Assembly (NCBI GenBank): GCA_023014365.1
Contig: JAEBUN010000008.1
Coordinates: 1,364,001-1,428,000 of the forward strand
DNA length: 64,000 bases
From: Lepiota brunneoincarnata
Lineage: Eukaryota > Basidiomycota > Agaricomycetes > Agaricales > Agaricaceae
Direction: 5' to 3'
A program made the position numbers and the translations under genes. The first letter of the stretch is position 1; the number at the start of each line of letters is the position of its first letter. The notes beneath the pieces are model-generated. The model had not been told where the DNA came from and searched no databases. It saw only the letters and a program-made list of their open reading frames with translations. Positions 44,226 through 55,651 of the stretch are shown piece by piece.

Positions 44226-47200
44226 TCACACTCCTCGGAGCACTCTGCACATTGAGGAACCTAACACGCAGCCACCTTTGACACCAGTACCAAACCCAAA
44301 AGTACCCCTCACATCCAGCCTGTGGTTCCGGAAACTCATATTCACCAAGGTCGTACGCGACGGAGTAACAGACTCTCCGTCATCAACGTACAATCTCCCA
44401 GACGCACTACCATCCAGCCCAGGAGCAACAACAAACTCAAAGTCCTTCCTCCTCAACGCTGTGGTGGTCATAGCCGATTCATTGCGCAGGGGAAGAACCG
44501 TACCGCCCTTGATATGAAGGGGAATATGCGTGAAATCGACATCGCTGAGTGTAACAGTTGCTCCATTGCCCTGAACAGGCGCCATCGTAGCGAATTCATA
44601 AAAGATATCGCGGGGTAAGTAGATATCCACCGAAGTCGAGTTTTCTTCCGTGACTGGAGAAACGAGGATGGAGTCTCCAAAAAAGAATTGCAAGTCGATG
44701 GGGAAGGTGTTTGTATCCTTTGGGTATTTGAACCAAAGCGGGTGGAGGACGGGCGTGCCATCCGTATGGGCTTGGTGGAAAGCGGTGTATAGGTAGTCGA
44801 GGAGGCGATATCTGTGTTTCAGAATGAATATAGGCGAGAGGTAAAACAAAAACCGGCAAATGGTAATACCGTATATCAAGAGCATTTCTGGCTGCTTGTG
44901 CTACATCATCCCAGAGATAGAACTCCTGGCTAATAGAATTATCGGAGTTATGCTACCAATAGGTAATTAGGCATACAGAATTTCTGGCACGTGTGTATGA
45001 CCTACATTGCGCATGAATGGGTAGAAGGCACCTAGCATAGCCCATCGAGCACAGAGCGTTTGGGTTGTGTTGCCGTCTAACATCTCGCCTTCAGGGAGCC
45101 GTGATTATAAAATTGGAAGTGCGACACGTACTAAATCCGCAGATATCGCTTCCGACCATAGGTACTTGGGAGATTGTGGCAAAATTGAGCATACCAGCAA
45201 TTGAGAACCTATAGTGTTCCCACAAGCTGACGTTGTCACCAAGCCATTTGCCAACACGAGAACCTGCACCAGCGAAAGTAGAACGTGTAATGACCAGAGT
45301 TCGCTTTCCGGGCCGACGCGACAGCATTGCCTCATGTGTGGCGGTGGACATCATGGTACCGTAGAGATTGTGGACGTTATACTCGGTTAAGCCATTGGCA
45401 TGGACAGCATTCGTCTACGTCATGCATCAACTCCATTTCTGAGCAAGTCTAGTTTTTACTTACAAGAGCAGTCTTGCTGGAAAGAGGCCCCGCGGCATTA
45501 TTTATGGCATAAGGAGGATCAAGAAGATCATCAGCACGCCTCTGGAGCTGCGGCTGGGAGGAATTTCCAAATATTGGTGTATTGGGGTCAGGAGGTGGGT
45601 TGGTTCTGGACGGAGGTAGACCCATTTGAGCTGCTTGTTCGAATGGGTTATCGCAAGGTAAGTTGCAGAACTAAGTTCGCACAAGAAACAGTGTCAAAAA
45701 GCTATAACAAACTAATTAGAGTCAAACTCACGTTAGATGGTTCATTCATGTCAATCCAAGCACCGTCGATGTCAAGTCCTGTTTCAGGGTTATAGAAGTC
45801 TTGGAATTCGCCATTCCAATATCTTGATAGCATTAAGCTGAGTGGTCAAAATTGATAGAAGATGTAATGCTTACTCGGTGATCTTCTCGTTGAACCAGTC
45901 TGTGGGGCTGTTCAGTATGATTACAGGATTAGTCAAAGTCGTTTTCACCAGGAAACACGGTTACTCCTACGATGGCATAAGAATAATTTGGCATGGGAAA
46001 GGACCTAGAGTAACGTACCAGGCCAGACGATTCCAAGGAAATCACTCCCATTTTCAGCCTTGAGCCAAACGTCTAGATCCTTTCCGCGCTGGTACGGCAG
46101 ATAATCTCCATCGGGTAGGAAGGCGACGGCAGGATCGGTCATCAAAACTAGGTGTGGGACTCGGTTCTGGTGTGATTCAAGTCATTTTACGTGAACTTAC
46201 CGAAGCGTTGGTCGTGGGCATGCAGGAAAGCGACAATTTCACGCATTCTGTTCATGGGGAAATACTGGGGGTCCACTGTGAAAATGCGTCGTCTATCCAT
46301 ATAGTCTTGGATGGCAGTGAGTGGATTGAAGTTAGCCCGCATGGAAAAAAGGTTCTTACCAATGTCCGTCCACATGGTTTCCAGAGGGATGTTTGCCGCT
46401 GCATATCGGGAGATGACACCTGCAACGTCAACGAAATCTGGGGAAATTTCAGTGATTGTATTCAGAAAAAAGAGCAGCACGCTCGACAAACCCTTATATC
46501 CGAAGCGACACTGATGAAGTCCGAACGACCAATAAGGCACTTCTGCTGGCAGACCGACAACTTCAGCGTATTGTCGGGCGACGGCTGTTGGATCCTGCTC
46601 GCTGCCGGCAAAGAAGTAGAAATCCAAAACGCCACCAATAATGTTGTATTCTAGAGTGGTTTTGTCACCCACAGTGGAAAGTTTGATGTCCATGCCATTG
46701 GAGTTGAGGAGGAAGACACCATGTGTACCGGTAGTTCGGTGTTCAAGATAAACCGGATGATTCCCATACAAATTTGTACCGACTGGGAGTCCGGGTGCAT
46801 CACGGGACCAAAGCGTAAGTGTGGTATTGTCGGTGTCGAGATGGAAGGGGTTAGTATGTTCTCCAAACCCATATATATTGGCATTATCAGGAAGAGCAGT
46901 TTTCACACGGAGATATTGTGGCTCGAAAATAATGGGATGAGAAGCGGTGGAGAACAGAATCTCATGAGTTGACGTCCTGAGGATGGAGAAAGAGAAAGGA
47001 GAAGCAGTATAGTTGAACTGGATCGCAGCGGAGCGTGGAGACACTGTGCGACGGGTGTCTGGCCGAGGGAGAACGGACTCGGGAACTTGATAGCGAGCAG
47101 AGTTTTTATCAACGATCTTCACATGAATACGCTCATCTGCACTGAATGTCAGAGAGGAAATAAGCGCCAACAAAGACAAGGCCTACTCGTCTCGTAGTCC

Positions 47201-47430
47201 ACAGTAAGAGAAAGCGCTTGGATATCCTCGCCGAAAACATTGCATGGCTGATCCGCCAAATTTAAGTCAGCAGTCAATCTTCCCCCATTGGTCTTGACAT
47301 TTGTCGCATGATATCCAGGACACGCATCCAATTTAGCCGGGTCGACATCTGCAGCAAGGGCGTAGGAGAGCGAGATGATTGAGAGGGCGAGAAATGCCCA
47401 ACGTTTGTTACTCCCAGGCGGCGTGGGCAT
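44226..47430 (-). CDS. Secreted GH31 alpha-glucosidase, C-terminus frameshifted
   Basis: Hydrolyses alpha-1,4-linked glucose from non-reducing ends (family knowledge). A signal peptide ([15 protein letters not shown]) follows the ATG at 47430. Eleven exons: 47430-47187, 47136-46201, 46147-46019, 45966-45949 (18-nt microexon), 45899-45875, 45822-45732, 45670-45464, 45414-45132, 45088-45006, 44952-44870, 44811-44226. All joins keep frame. The nucleophile Asp lies in [12 protein letters not shown], right before a donor. The acid/base Asp is in [14 protein letters not shown] and [17 protein letters not shown] form the second family signature. Two single-base insertions near 44270 and 44278 replace the last ~55 residues by a short tail, giving 894 aa instead of 932. 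The catalytic domain is untouched, so activity is possible. Confidence 0.85.
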
Positions 47431-48869
47431 TGTGTGGGACGAAGGAACCACAAGGAGAGGGTGGGCCTGGTATTTGTAGCGTCGCCAGCTGCTTATTTGA
47501 ATGAAAATAGACCTTCGAAGGCATGCAAGAGCACGCCGAAGGAACTCGCTGGAGCTTCTTGTCATTCTCGGTACATTCCGGGGACATGTTCACATCGCTG
47601 TATTACTCGGCATTGCTCGAGGACAGCAGCCTTCCACTAATGAGCCTATCCCTCTCACAGTTACAAGCGAAACCGTGGGTGGTATACCAAGGACGCCCTA
47701 AGGGACAACGCCTGCTTTCAACGTGAGTGGTTTTTGCGAAGACTTTTTTGCCGACTATGTGACTGAAAAGCAGCTGGCATATGTTCGAAACATACAACTG
47801 GAATCGATCATAGTTTCTACGATTATGCTAAATGCTTGGTTTTCTAATCCAATCGCTCTAGCTACACAGGGAAGCTAACCACGATACCCTGCGGGAGAGT
47901 CGCTATGAGCGAGCACGGCACCAGTCTTGACTGTTTCCTAAGCTCGATCTGATGACGCTGACTGTCGCCCATAGCTAGATTAGCATCCATGATATCGTGG
48001 TGCAACTTTCATCTCCATCAGGAAATTGGAATTCCCATCTTAATATCTGGTTAGGGGCTACTGTTTTATCGATAACCATGCCGATCGAGAATCCAAGGAT
48101 CCCCATACCTCCTCTTCGTTTGTATCAGGCTCGCCTTTCACATAGAAGAGAGGGGCCAATATGTAATCCACGATTTTTGACGCTCGGTCTTCTCTCGCCA
48201 ACTCCCATGTGGGCCCCTAGCCTGCCACAGTCTCCGTCCATGCCACCGGGGTATAAGAAGAGTCGGCATACAGCTACAATCAAGCTAAATCTCGGGTGAA
48301 GGAAGAATCATAATCATAACCCACCGCCCAATGGTGACCCCGTCTCTTGCGCTCACCTTTGACTCACACAGGCAGCCCTCCTGAGAATAGCGTCGGCTTT
48401 CACCGCCTTGCCTCTATTCCTGCCTGCAAGCACGATCACATCAGAGAGCATCGTATTCCTCTTACCTCCACTATGGCGCACCAGGTCGTATCATGAATTT
48501 TGACCTTCCTCACACCATCCTCAGACGTCGCGAGGAAGTAGCGAGGTACAGGGTCCTCCTCTACTGTTGCGTTATGTTGGCCGCTAAGCTTATATAGTAA
48601 GTGAGTTTGACCCTTTGTTACGCCAGTTGTGTGAGAGTGACTTCTGAATTCATGGGGAAAAGAGAAGAGGAGCTGTGTTTTTCAGATGATCTGATTTGTT
48701 TGTATCAGAGTTAAGAGGTGTGCCCACGGGATACAAACTCGCCCTCGCTGTCATCTTGTGGCAGTGTATTTCTGCGGCCGCCACAACGCACCGCTGTCCA
48801 TCTTTTACCTCCCAAGGATCCCTCTTCTTCTTTGTGATCTCTTTTCCTTTATTCCCCGAGAGCATTGTT
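47431..48869. other. Upstream region of GH31 copy B; no gene
   Basis: Shared with 12961-13771 up to 48560, including ~280 bp (48070-48348) missing from the left copy. From about 48600 it switches to the upstream region of the MPFFE gene family (similar to 6850-7077). Confidence 0.45.
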
Positions 48870-49247
48870 ATGCCGTTTTTTGAAGGTGGATGCAGATACA
48901 GGTCCGGAGGGTGTTCTTGCAACGCCTCATGTTATGACATTGTCAGATCCTTTCAAATCTGCGAGCAACCACTTTCTCTTCAATGACACAAAAAAATAGA
49001 TTGACAGTACATAGTTGAAGGCGAGGACAAGGACCCTAAGATAATACTATACTCACTGGACGATCACGGGCCGGTAACCACCCCTGGATCCACTGAGGCC
49101 GCCCACAAAATTCCCTTCTCTTCGCCTGCTGAGGATGAGAGTGGATCGCTCAGAATGATGGAAAGCGGGAGGGGCGGTTCTTGGAGATCATAGGAAAACT
49201 ACGAAAAAAGAAGCTTTACAAATCGAGTAGGGCTTGGCCGCCACAGT
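48870..49247 (+). pseudogene. MPFFE-family gene, frameshifted copy of the 7078 gene
   Basis: Exon 1 is nearly identical to the 7078 gene (C8, C15, C17, C21), but the donor is GCGAGC instead of GTGAGC. The exon 2 counterpart begins EGEDKDPKI. A one-base deletion near 49145 breaks the frame before the basic tail. Homology stops at the AW of the tail (about 49240), where sequence from downstream of the membrane gene begins, a recombination joint. Confidence 0.6.
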
Positions 49248-49930
49248 GACCTTGTTGAGTAGAGTGGCGCAGAAGCGAACACTTGTAGGACAATCGCTTG
49301 GACTGATGTGTTAAAATGCCATACGTTCTATACCGCTATACCAGGGCTGGGCTCGACTTATATCTCGGTATTTGTAGCAGGATTCGTTTGTGGTGTGCCT
49401 TCAGGTGCATAAAGGTTTGAGTGCGGGCATTCAGCAGCTTGGATATACATGGGCGGGGCAGTCATAAGGAAACTGGGATAAGGGAGCGTAAAGAGTTGGA
49501 TCGGACAGCTGAGGAAGCCGGAGATGATCCATTAGACGTTGCTCCCCAGTGAAGGGGCACCGTAATATGGTGTTACATGTGTTGCGCACTACGAAACATA
49601 GCCACCTTGACATATAACATGGGTCAATTGCAGGCGTGTACTGAAGACAAGAATAGTAGTAACGTAAACCATTGATAAGCTCTCGTTGGTTCGAGAAGCA
49701 TGGCGTTTCTCACCAATATCCTACCCTTCTCTGTTAGTATTCTCCCGCCCTCGCAGCCCCATGGACCTGTATCATCGGCCTTTCTAATGACTGGGTATCC
49801 AAATTATAGGAACCACAGTTTTCAGGATTCTCTGCGGTTAGAGTCATGCCTCGGTGCTTGACGTGGTTGTGGATTGGGGTGTACGTTACGATGGGGGTGG
49901 GTGTAAACCCATTGCTGTGCTTGGTTTCCT
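49248..49930. other. Chimeric duplicated non-coding segment
   Basis: 49248-49440 matches the 3' flank of the membrane gene (3740-3900). 49440-49690 matches 54475-54670, including the terminal V-A-P-Q codons of an otherwise lost MPFFE gene near 49555. No complete gene. Confidence 0.45.
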
Positions 49931-49934
49931 AGGA

Positions 49935-49944
49935 TATGTATATA
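49935..49944 (+). promoter_or_regulatory. TATA-like box of the MPFFE gene at 49999
   Basis: TATGTATATA about 55-64 nt before the ATG, conserved at 54913-54922 before the sister copy together with the following CACGCGCAGGACTC. Confidence 0.45.
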
Positions 49945-49998
49945 TTCACGCGCAGGACTCAATCCTTTGTCTATCCTCCCACTTCTTGAGCATGCAAT

Positions 49999-50464
49999 AT
50001 GCCTTTCTTTGAGGGTTCAAGTGGCTTTGCGTCCTCCAATCGCAGTTCCACACTACCATATCGCAGCATTTCACTCGCCGACAATATCAAGTTCCACCTC
50101 AAAAACAACCCCGACACCGGTTGCTACCACTCTGTCGAGTATTTCTGTGAGCAAACCGCTTTCCCTCCAATCGCATTCAACATGTACTCATAATAGATAA
50201 GGTGTCGATGATCCTCCATTAAAACGCCAATTCTCGCACGATTCGACATCATCGACCGTCTCAATATTCGAGGTCGCCCACGGCTCTACTCCGAGCACTT
50301 TAGCGACCTCATCCACAAGCACCCTCGATAATCAGGTGCAGCAAATCCCCATACGTCTGTCCAGCTCCATCGAAACTCCCGATGTAAAGACCACCGTCCT
50401 TGGGAGTGGGTTGACCCGTGCTGCTGGTGGTCGACAGAAGGAGGGGCGGTCCTCAAGTTCCTAG
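49999..50464 (+). CDS. MPFFE-family protein, long-exon-1 subtype (136 aa)
   Basis: join(49999-50146, 50202-50464), 411 nt. Exon 1 is longer than in the other subtype (148 nt): MPFFEGSSGFASSN..., then NNPDTGCYHSVEYF before the usual phase-1 donor GTGAGC. Exon 2 opens VDDPPLKRQFSHD, is Ser/Thr-rich, and reaches the family block GSGLTRAAGGRQKEGRSSSS, then stops. Comparison with the 54980 copy shows that the stop comes from an inserted T. The ancestral frame goes on through a Lys-rich stretch to L-P-P-Q and TGA near 50543. The gene may thus be C-terminally shortened. Function unknown. Confidence 0.5.
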
Positions 50465-50544
50465 AGGAATGCTGAGAATGGGATTAAAAAAGCTCAGAAC
50501 ATTAGTTAGGGCTCAAGTTAGTTAGGAAAGCCCTTCCTCCACAG

Positions 50545-51191
50545 TGAATGTATGGGTATTGTCAGTCTGTTCCTCGGGACACCATTGACATTCCTTCATC
50601 TTCGGATGGCCGGGGACACGTTTGGGTCAGGTAATTCTTCCATGCCACACTCATACGTTGGAAACCACTGTGGACTCCAGGCATGGTTCATGAAACTGTG
50701 GCTTGTGTGTTTGTGCGGGGGTGAGTGTGCATGGTGTAGAAGTACATACAGTGCAAGACAAAGATGGACGAAAGTACATAGATTGCATCTACTCAGTCAA
50801 TGAGCATGCTGTATTTGATAGCCCCATGGGGTCACTTGACCGGTGCGGACTACATAGAGCTGAACAACAGCCCAGCTTGGCATCAAATCATATTTCAAGT
50901 TCATCTCACCTTCTCAATTTACAAATTACGACAGTTTCCTACATATATTAAAACACAGCAACAGGTATACCTCAGCTTCTGTGGAGCAGATCGAAGTTCT
51001 CGACGGATCTACCCGAGGTTTTTTCACGCCACAAGTCTGGTAGAGATACGGTGCTGTTAGACATAAGTTGATAGATAGGCTGTTGCAGCCAGGGTTCAAG
51101 TAGCGTGAAACCTAGCAGCATTGCAGGCCCCGTTATAATCAGGCTTTGAGTGCAAACTGCGAGTGCTACACTCATCGACTCTGGCATCAAC
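50545..51191 (+). repeat. Spacer and third copy of the membrane-gene upstream block
   Basis: 50800-51190 matches the 1660-1957 region. The part before it shares a short stretch around GTTTGGGTCAGG with about 59290. No gene supported. Confidence 0.4.
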
Positions 51192-52664
51192 ATGCAGCCG
51201 TTTGCCGCCAAATATGAAATGGAATTTGGGGTAAGTTCTGGCAGATAGTCTGTTCGTTTGCAAACATCTCAAGTCCAGTTTCAGTTTCCGCCACGCAAGC
51301 CACAGATTAAAAAGATAAATTTCTTCTATCGGACCATTGGATTCGTCATTTTGGAGCTGGGATACATTATTCTCGCCTACCACTGTTTAGTCAGACCTAT
51401 CCCCCTTCACCTCCCATACCACGCCTCGATCTCCGAAGTCAAGGCCTTTACAACCACCATTAGGGTAGTGCACGGAGCTCGTGGAAAATGGGATATATGG
51501 ATACCGAACAACAACAGAGCGCATGCTAGTTCCTTGGCCACAGGTTGACCTCGAAACCCGCCAAGATGTCCTCACATACTACAGTGATGTGGTGGTGTAT
51601 AATTATAGTTGTTCGTAGGACTCCCGATTTTTCCTTCATTCCCCCTAGCAGCATCCCAATCCCTCGCTTCGCCAAACCCTGGGGACTTCATGATGTATAT
51701 CTTCAGATTAGTCCGGGGCTTTCTGGTGCGTTGCACACTCACCATGATTATACTAAATTGCTTATTCTTCAACGGGCCCAGACACTATTTTCCCCCTCGT
51801 TAACATCCAAAATGCGACAGACCTATCGAACCCATATTCGGCTTTTGCATTTGCAAGCTCCAACCATGCTGAAGTGAACCTAACCCAAGTAGCAACAAAA
51901 CCCGCTCCACCTCGAAGGGAGGGTGGGAATGAGGGCTCGAGCTTTTACCCTGAGGTCCCCGTGGGTATTCTGCTGTGTGACCCCCAGCACAAGATATTGC
52001 CAGCCAGGGTGACGCTGGAAAAGGGGATATTAAGTGTGACCATTGCTACGGAATTGTCCCCAGCCGGAAACATACTCGAAAATGCAGTGAACATCATGTT
52101 ATCCCGAGCCCTCTTAGGTCCAACAACCCCCCCCCCCCCCCCGAAACCACATTTGCTGCAAGGCCCCTTTCGATTATAGTCTTCGCAGGGGCACCCGAAT
52201 CAACTAGAGCCTACAGTATCAGACCACTTCCTCTCGACGAGATCAACAATAACATGAATAAAGCTATCCAATCTGCATCTAAAGCATATCTCAGCGGAAT
52301 CTCAGGACATAGTAATTCCCTTTATCCTTTTCCAGAATTTAGCCATATGACACAGAACGCCACTGTGTGGTTCCAGCAAATTGCTCTGGTGACCAGCACC
52401 CCGTTTCTCATAACACTCTGCGCTCTGGATTCTGCCACCGCCGTAGTCCTGGCAACCCTACTCTGCGTCATCAAGGCCGAAGAGATAGAACTTTTCAGTG
52501 TGCAGACACTTGAAGAGGTTTATCAAGGTATGGTTCACACCCACCAAGCTTTTTCCACCATAGTTGACCGTTTTCTCTTTATAGGTGGACTGTCACACCC
52601 CAGCGCAGTGCTCGATAGTTCCGAAGAGACCTTATTCATCCGCCACAGTGACGTTGTTGAGTAA
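51192..52664 (+). pseudogene. Membrane-protein gene with large internal deletion (copy 4)
   Basis: Leader MQPF...MEFG, donor GTAAGT and first helix (FVILELGYIILAY) are present, but about 1 kb of the 1958-3773 gene is reduced. After a conserved Val the sequence jumps to the segment encoding the ENG-like region, deleting the second helix and the following exon. A TAG interrupts the SCS region near 51616. The distal half is better preserved than in copy 1: VGILLCDPQHKI, SPAGNIL, helix VTSTPFLITLCALDSATAVVL, a proper last intron (GTATGG...TATAG) and an SDVVE end at 52664. A run of 16 C at 52127-52142 replaces coding sequence. Confidence 0.6.
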
Positions 52665-53933
52665 AGTGGCATGAAAACGAACATTTGTATAATAATCGTT
52701 CGGACTGATGTGTTGAGATACCATGCATTGTATCCCAGAACCGGACCCGAACTTATATATCAATATCTGTAGTATGATTCATCTGCGGTGTGCCTTCAGG
52801 TACTTAAAGGTTTGAGTGTGACCATTCAATAGCTTGGATTTACACGGCGCATAGCCACAGGCAATCAGGCAAAGCATATTTGTACCTTGAAGAGAAGGAA
52901 AGAAGATGTGTGTGGGGGTAGGTAGGATATACGATACCAGACCGAACTGGGGCGTGAGCGGGCTAGGGTCATGTTTGGACATCGGGACATCAATGTACGA
53001 CGTGTGCTGGGTGCCTCAAGGGAACCCAGACCGGCAGCTCGACATAGCGACACCGCCACATCTATAGCGGACCAGCAAGGGCGACGTGTCTGACTTCGGG
53101 AATCTTGAGGGTATACGAGAGGACGAAGTTCCTAGAGTCGTTAGTCGAATAACACAAAGTCGAATCTACACAAGAATCGGGGTCCCACTCAAGGAATGAT
53201 AAAACTGATTCGAAGCAGGTCTAGACAGGGCATTATGGCTAATTGTGCATAAAAATCGCGCGCCTCGCTGGACAATGGAACAGTCAACCAGTGCGAATAG
53301 TAATCCTATGCATCAGAATGTCTGTGAGTAAAAAAGAACAGAGAATCCACGTATCACGTACTGTCTTCGACAAGTCAAAAAAGCCAGGACTGGCACCGAG
53401 CACCTGGTCTGCCTTAAGCCCTCAAAGGATCCGTCTGGTATCCGCGGGGCACTACTGGGTGGATGTCACGTATTTCCTTGTCTAGATCACGTCGTTGGTG
53501 TTACCTCTACAACCAAACGCGTCACTGAGCTCGGCGACGAACTTTATATGGATGCAGTTGTACAGAAGGACCAGTGCCGGACCAGTACATTAGGATCTGT
53601 ATGCGTACACTGGAAGTAAAGGGTTACCAGTTCAGAAGCCCATACCGCCTGTCCGAAGTTCCCAGTGGCTTCTAGCAACAGGATCTGCGCATCATCTTTT
53701 TCGATTGATACTTGCTGTGGTACCAAAGTCGCACGATATGGCTTGGGGCAACCATCGATTCGCGTGATTGCACATAGGGTGAGGTACATATGAGCAGGTG
53801 CTACGAGTGGATAGGAGGGAAGGTGGGAGTGCAGAACAGGTTGATGGAAAGCAGGAGTTCAACTGAGGATTACCTCTCGCTTCTTGGGATCCGTTTCCTA
53901 TTGATTTCATCTTTCCTTTCTTAAGAGCATACT
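52665..53933. other. Duplicated 3' flank of the membrane gene; no gene
   Basis: 52665 to about 53640 aligns with 3774 to about 4800. The rest is unassigned. Confidence 0.45.
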
Positions 53934-54540
53934 ATACCGTTTTTTGAAGCTGGGGGAAAATACGGGACCAAGGAATGGAACCACAACAGCTCCTATTATG
54001 GCAGGGCTAAGTCTCTGTTTTGTTGTAAGAAACTATTTTCGCTTCAAATCGTGTGAGATGTCAGCGGACTCACAACAGATAGCTGAGGACTGTGAACCCG
54101 AGATATTATCCTACTCGCTGCACAATCAACCGTCTTGCGACTCTTCAGCCGCACCTGTATCTGGGGTCCTCATGACTTCATCGCAAATATCTCGGTGGCG
54201 TCTTCGATTGGTGACCTCGATGATCAGATGTCGCACTGGCAGTGGACCATGGGCCCGTCCTCGTCTCCCTGTTCAGGTGCACAAAACTTGATATGCCCTT
54301 CGGCTCTCCTAGCGTATCCCCGCAGCAGCACAAGTATCAGCCCCTGTCCTGCCTCTACCCACAGATCTATCCCTTTCGACAAGGAGAATTATTTCTCATA
54401 CTCTCCACCCTCGGAAACAGGGAAAGAGGACATGGCAATCATCTGGCTTCACAGGAAAACTGGGAATAAGGAAATGTAATAAGTTGAATAGGACTCCTGA
54501 GGAAGCCAAAGTTGAACCAGTGGGCGTTGCTCCCCAGTGA
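53934..54540 (+). pseudogene. MPFFE-family gene with lost start codon
   Basis: The start is ATA instead of ATG, followed by P-F-F-E-A-G. The donor is GTAAGA, and exon 2 begins with the acidic EDCEPEIL. A frame change near 54165 moves the SVASSIGDLDDQM segment (equivalent to SVASLSGDIYDQM of the 526 gene) to another frame. The end is intact in a third frame: GKLGIRKCNKLNRTPEEA, then V-G-V-A-P-Q and TGA at 54538-54540. Confidence 0.6.
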
Positions 54541-54979
54541 AGGGATACTGTAATGCAGTGTTATATGTATTGCGCACATGGGTCGATTGCAGGCGTGGAC
54601 TCAAGACAAGAATAGCAGTAACGTAAGCCAAACATTGATAGGCTCTCATTGGTTCGAGAAGCATGGCGTTTCTCACCAGAGCCCTACCCTTCTTCTCCGT
54701 TAGTACCCTCCTCGCCCTTGCAGCCCCGTGGACCCGCATCCTCGACTCCTCTATTGTGCTCGAACAACTGGGTATTCAATTATAGGAAACTTCCACGATT
54801 CTCTAGACTATGTATACTAGGAGCCATGGACAGCTTCGGCGCCTGACGTGGATCGGGTGTACGTTATGGTGGGGGTGGCTGTGAACCCATTGCTGTGCTT
54901 GGTTTCCTGGGATATGTATATAATTCACGCGCAGGACTCAAATCCTTTGTCCTATCCTCCCACTTCTTGAGCATGCAAT

Positions 54980-55557
54980 ATGCCTTTCTTTGAAGGTTCA
55001 AGTGGCTTCGCGCCCTCCAATCACAGGTTTCACACTACCCGATGGCAGTATTTCACTCGCCGACAATATCAAGTCCCACCCCAATAACAACCTCGACACC
55101 GGTTGCTACCACTCTATCGAGTATTTCTGTGAGCAACACCGCTTTTCGCCTCCAATCACATACAACGTGTACTCATAAATAGACAAGGTGTCGATGATCC
55201 CCCGCTAAAGCGCCAATTCTCACACGATTCGACATTATCGACCGTCTCGGTATTCGAGGTCGCTCACGGCTCTATCCCGAGCACTTCAGCGACCTCATCC
55301 ACAAGCACCCTTGGTGATCGGGTGCAAGCAAGATCCCATACGTCCTGTCCTCTCCTCCAGCCCGTCCAGCTCCATCAACACTCCCGATGTCGATACCACC
55401 GTCCGTGGGAGTGGGTTGGCCCGCGCTGCTGGTGGTCAGCGGAAGGAGGAGCGGTCCTCAAGTTCCAGAGGATCACTGAAAATGGGATTAAAAAAGCTCA
55501 AGACACTAGTCGGAGCTTCGAGAACCAAAGTTGGGAAAACCCTTCCTCCCCAAGTAA
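54980..55557 (+). pseudogene. MPFFE-family gene, long-exon-1 subtype, frameshifted
   Basis: Sister of the 49999 gene with the same promoter and exon layout. A one-base insertion near 55026 shifts exon 1 after HR. Exon 2 starts VDDPPLKRQFSHD. A second change near 55315 puts the tail in a different frame, where it reads GSGLARAAGGQRKEERSSSS, MGLKKLKTLVGASRTKVGK and L-P-P-Q. This tail shows what the truncated 49999 gene has lost. Confidence 0.55.
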
Positions 55558-55651
55558 ACTGCGGAGTACGATTCCCCACCCAACTGTGTATATACCTGCC
55601 CACGAGGTTATTGTGGGCCTCAACGAACCATGTATAGTTTGAAGAGATAGA

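Larger units (their letters stand above)
40723..48560. repeat. Right copy of the segmental duplication, with element X inserted
   Basis: Direct copy of 8776-13771. Host homology starts at TCAACCCTGGAAAT (40723), is interrupted by element X (40741-43183) and resumes at 43184. It carries a truncated membrane gene, GH31 and the upstream region. CpGs are depleted on the side facing the transposon block (43184-43560) and normal further right. Confidence 0.8.

Noticed and set aside
52127..52142. C16 run as a functional element
   Set aside because: It lies within a pseudogene copy and is most simply a homopolymer expansion or sequencing artefact.
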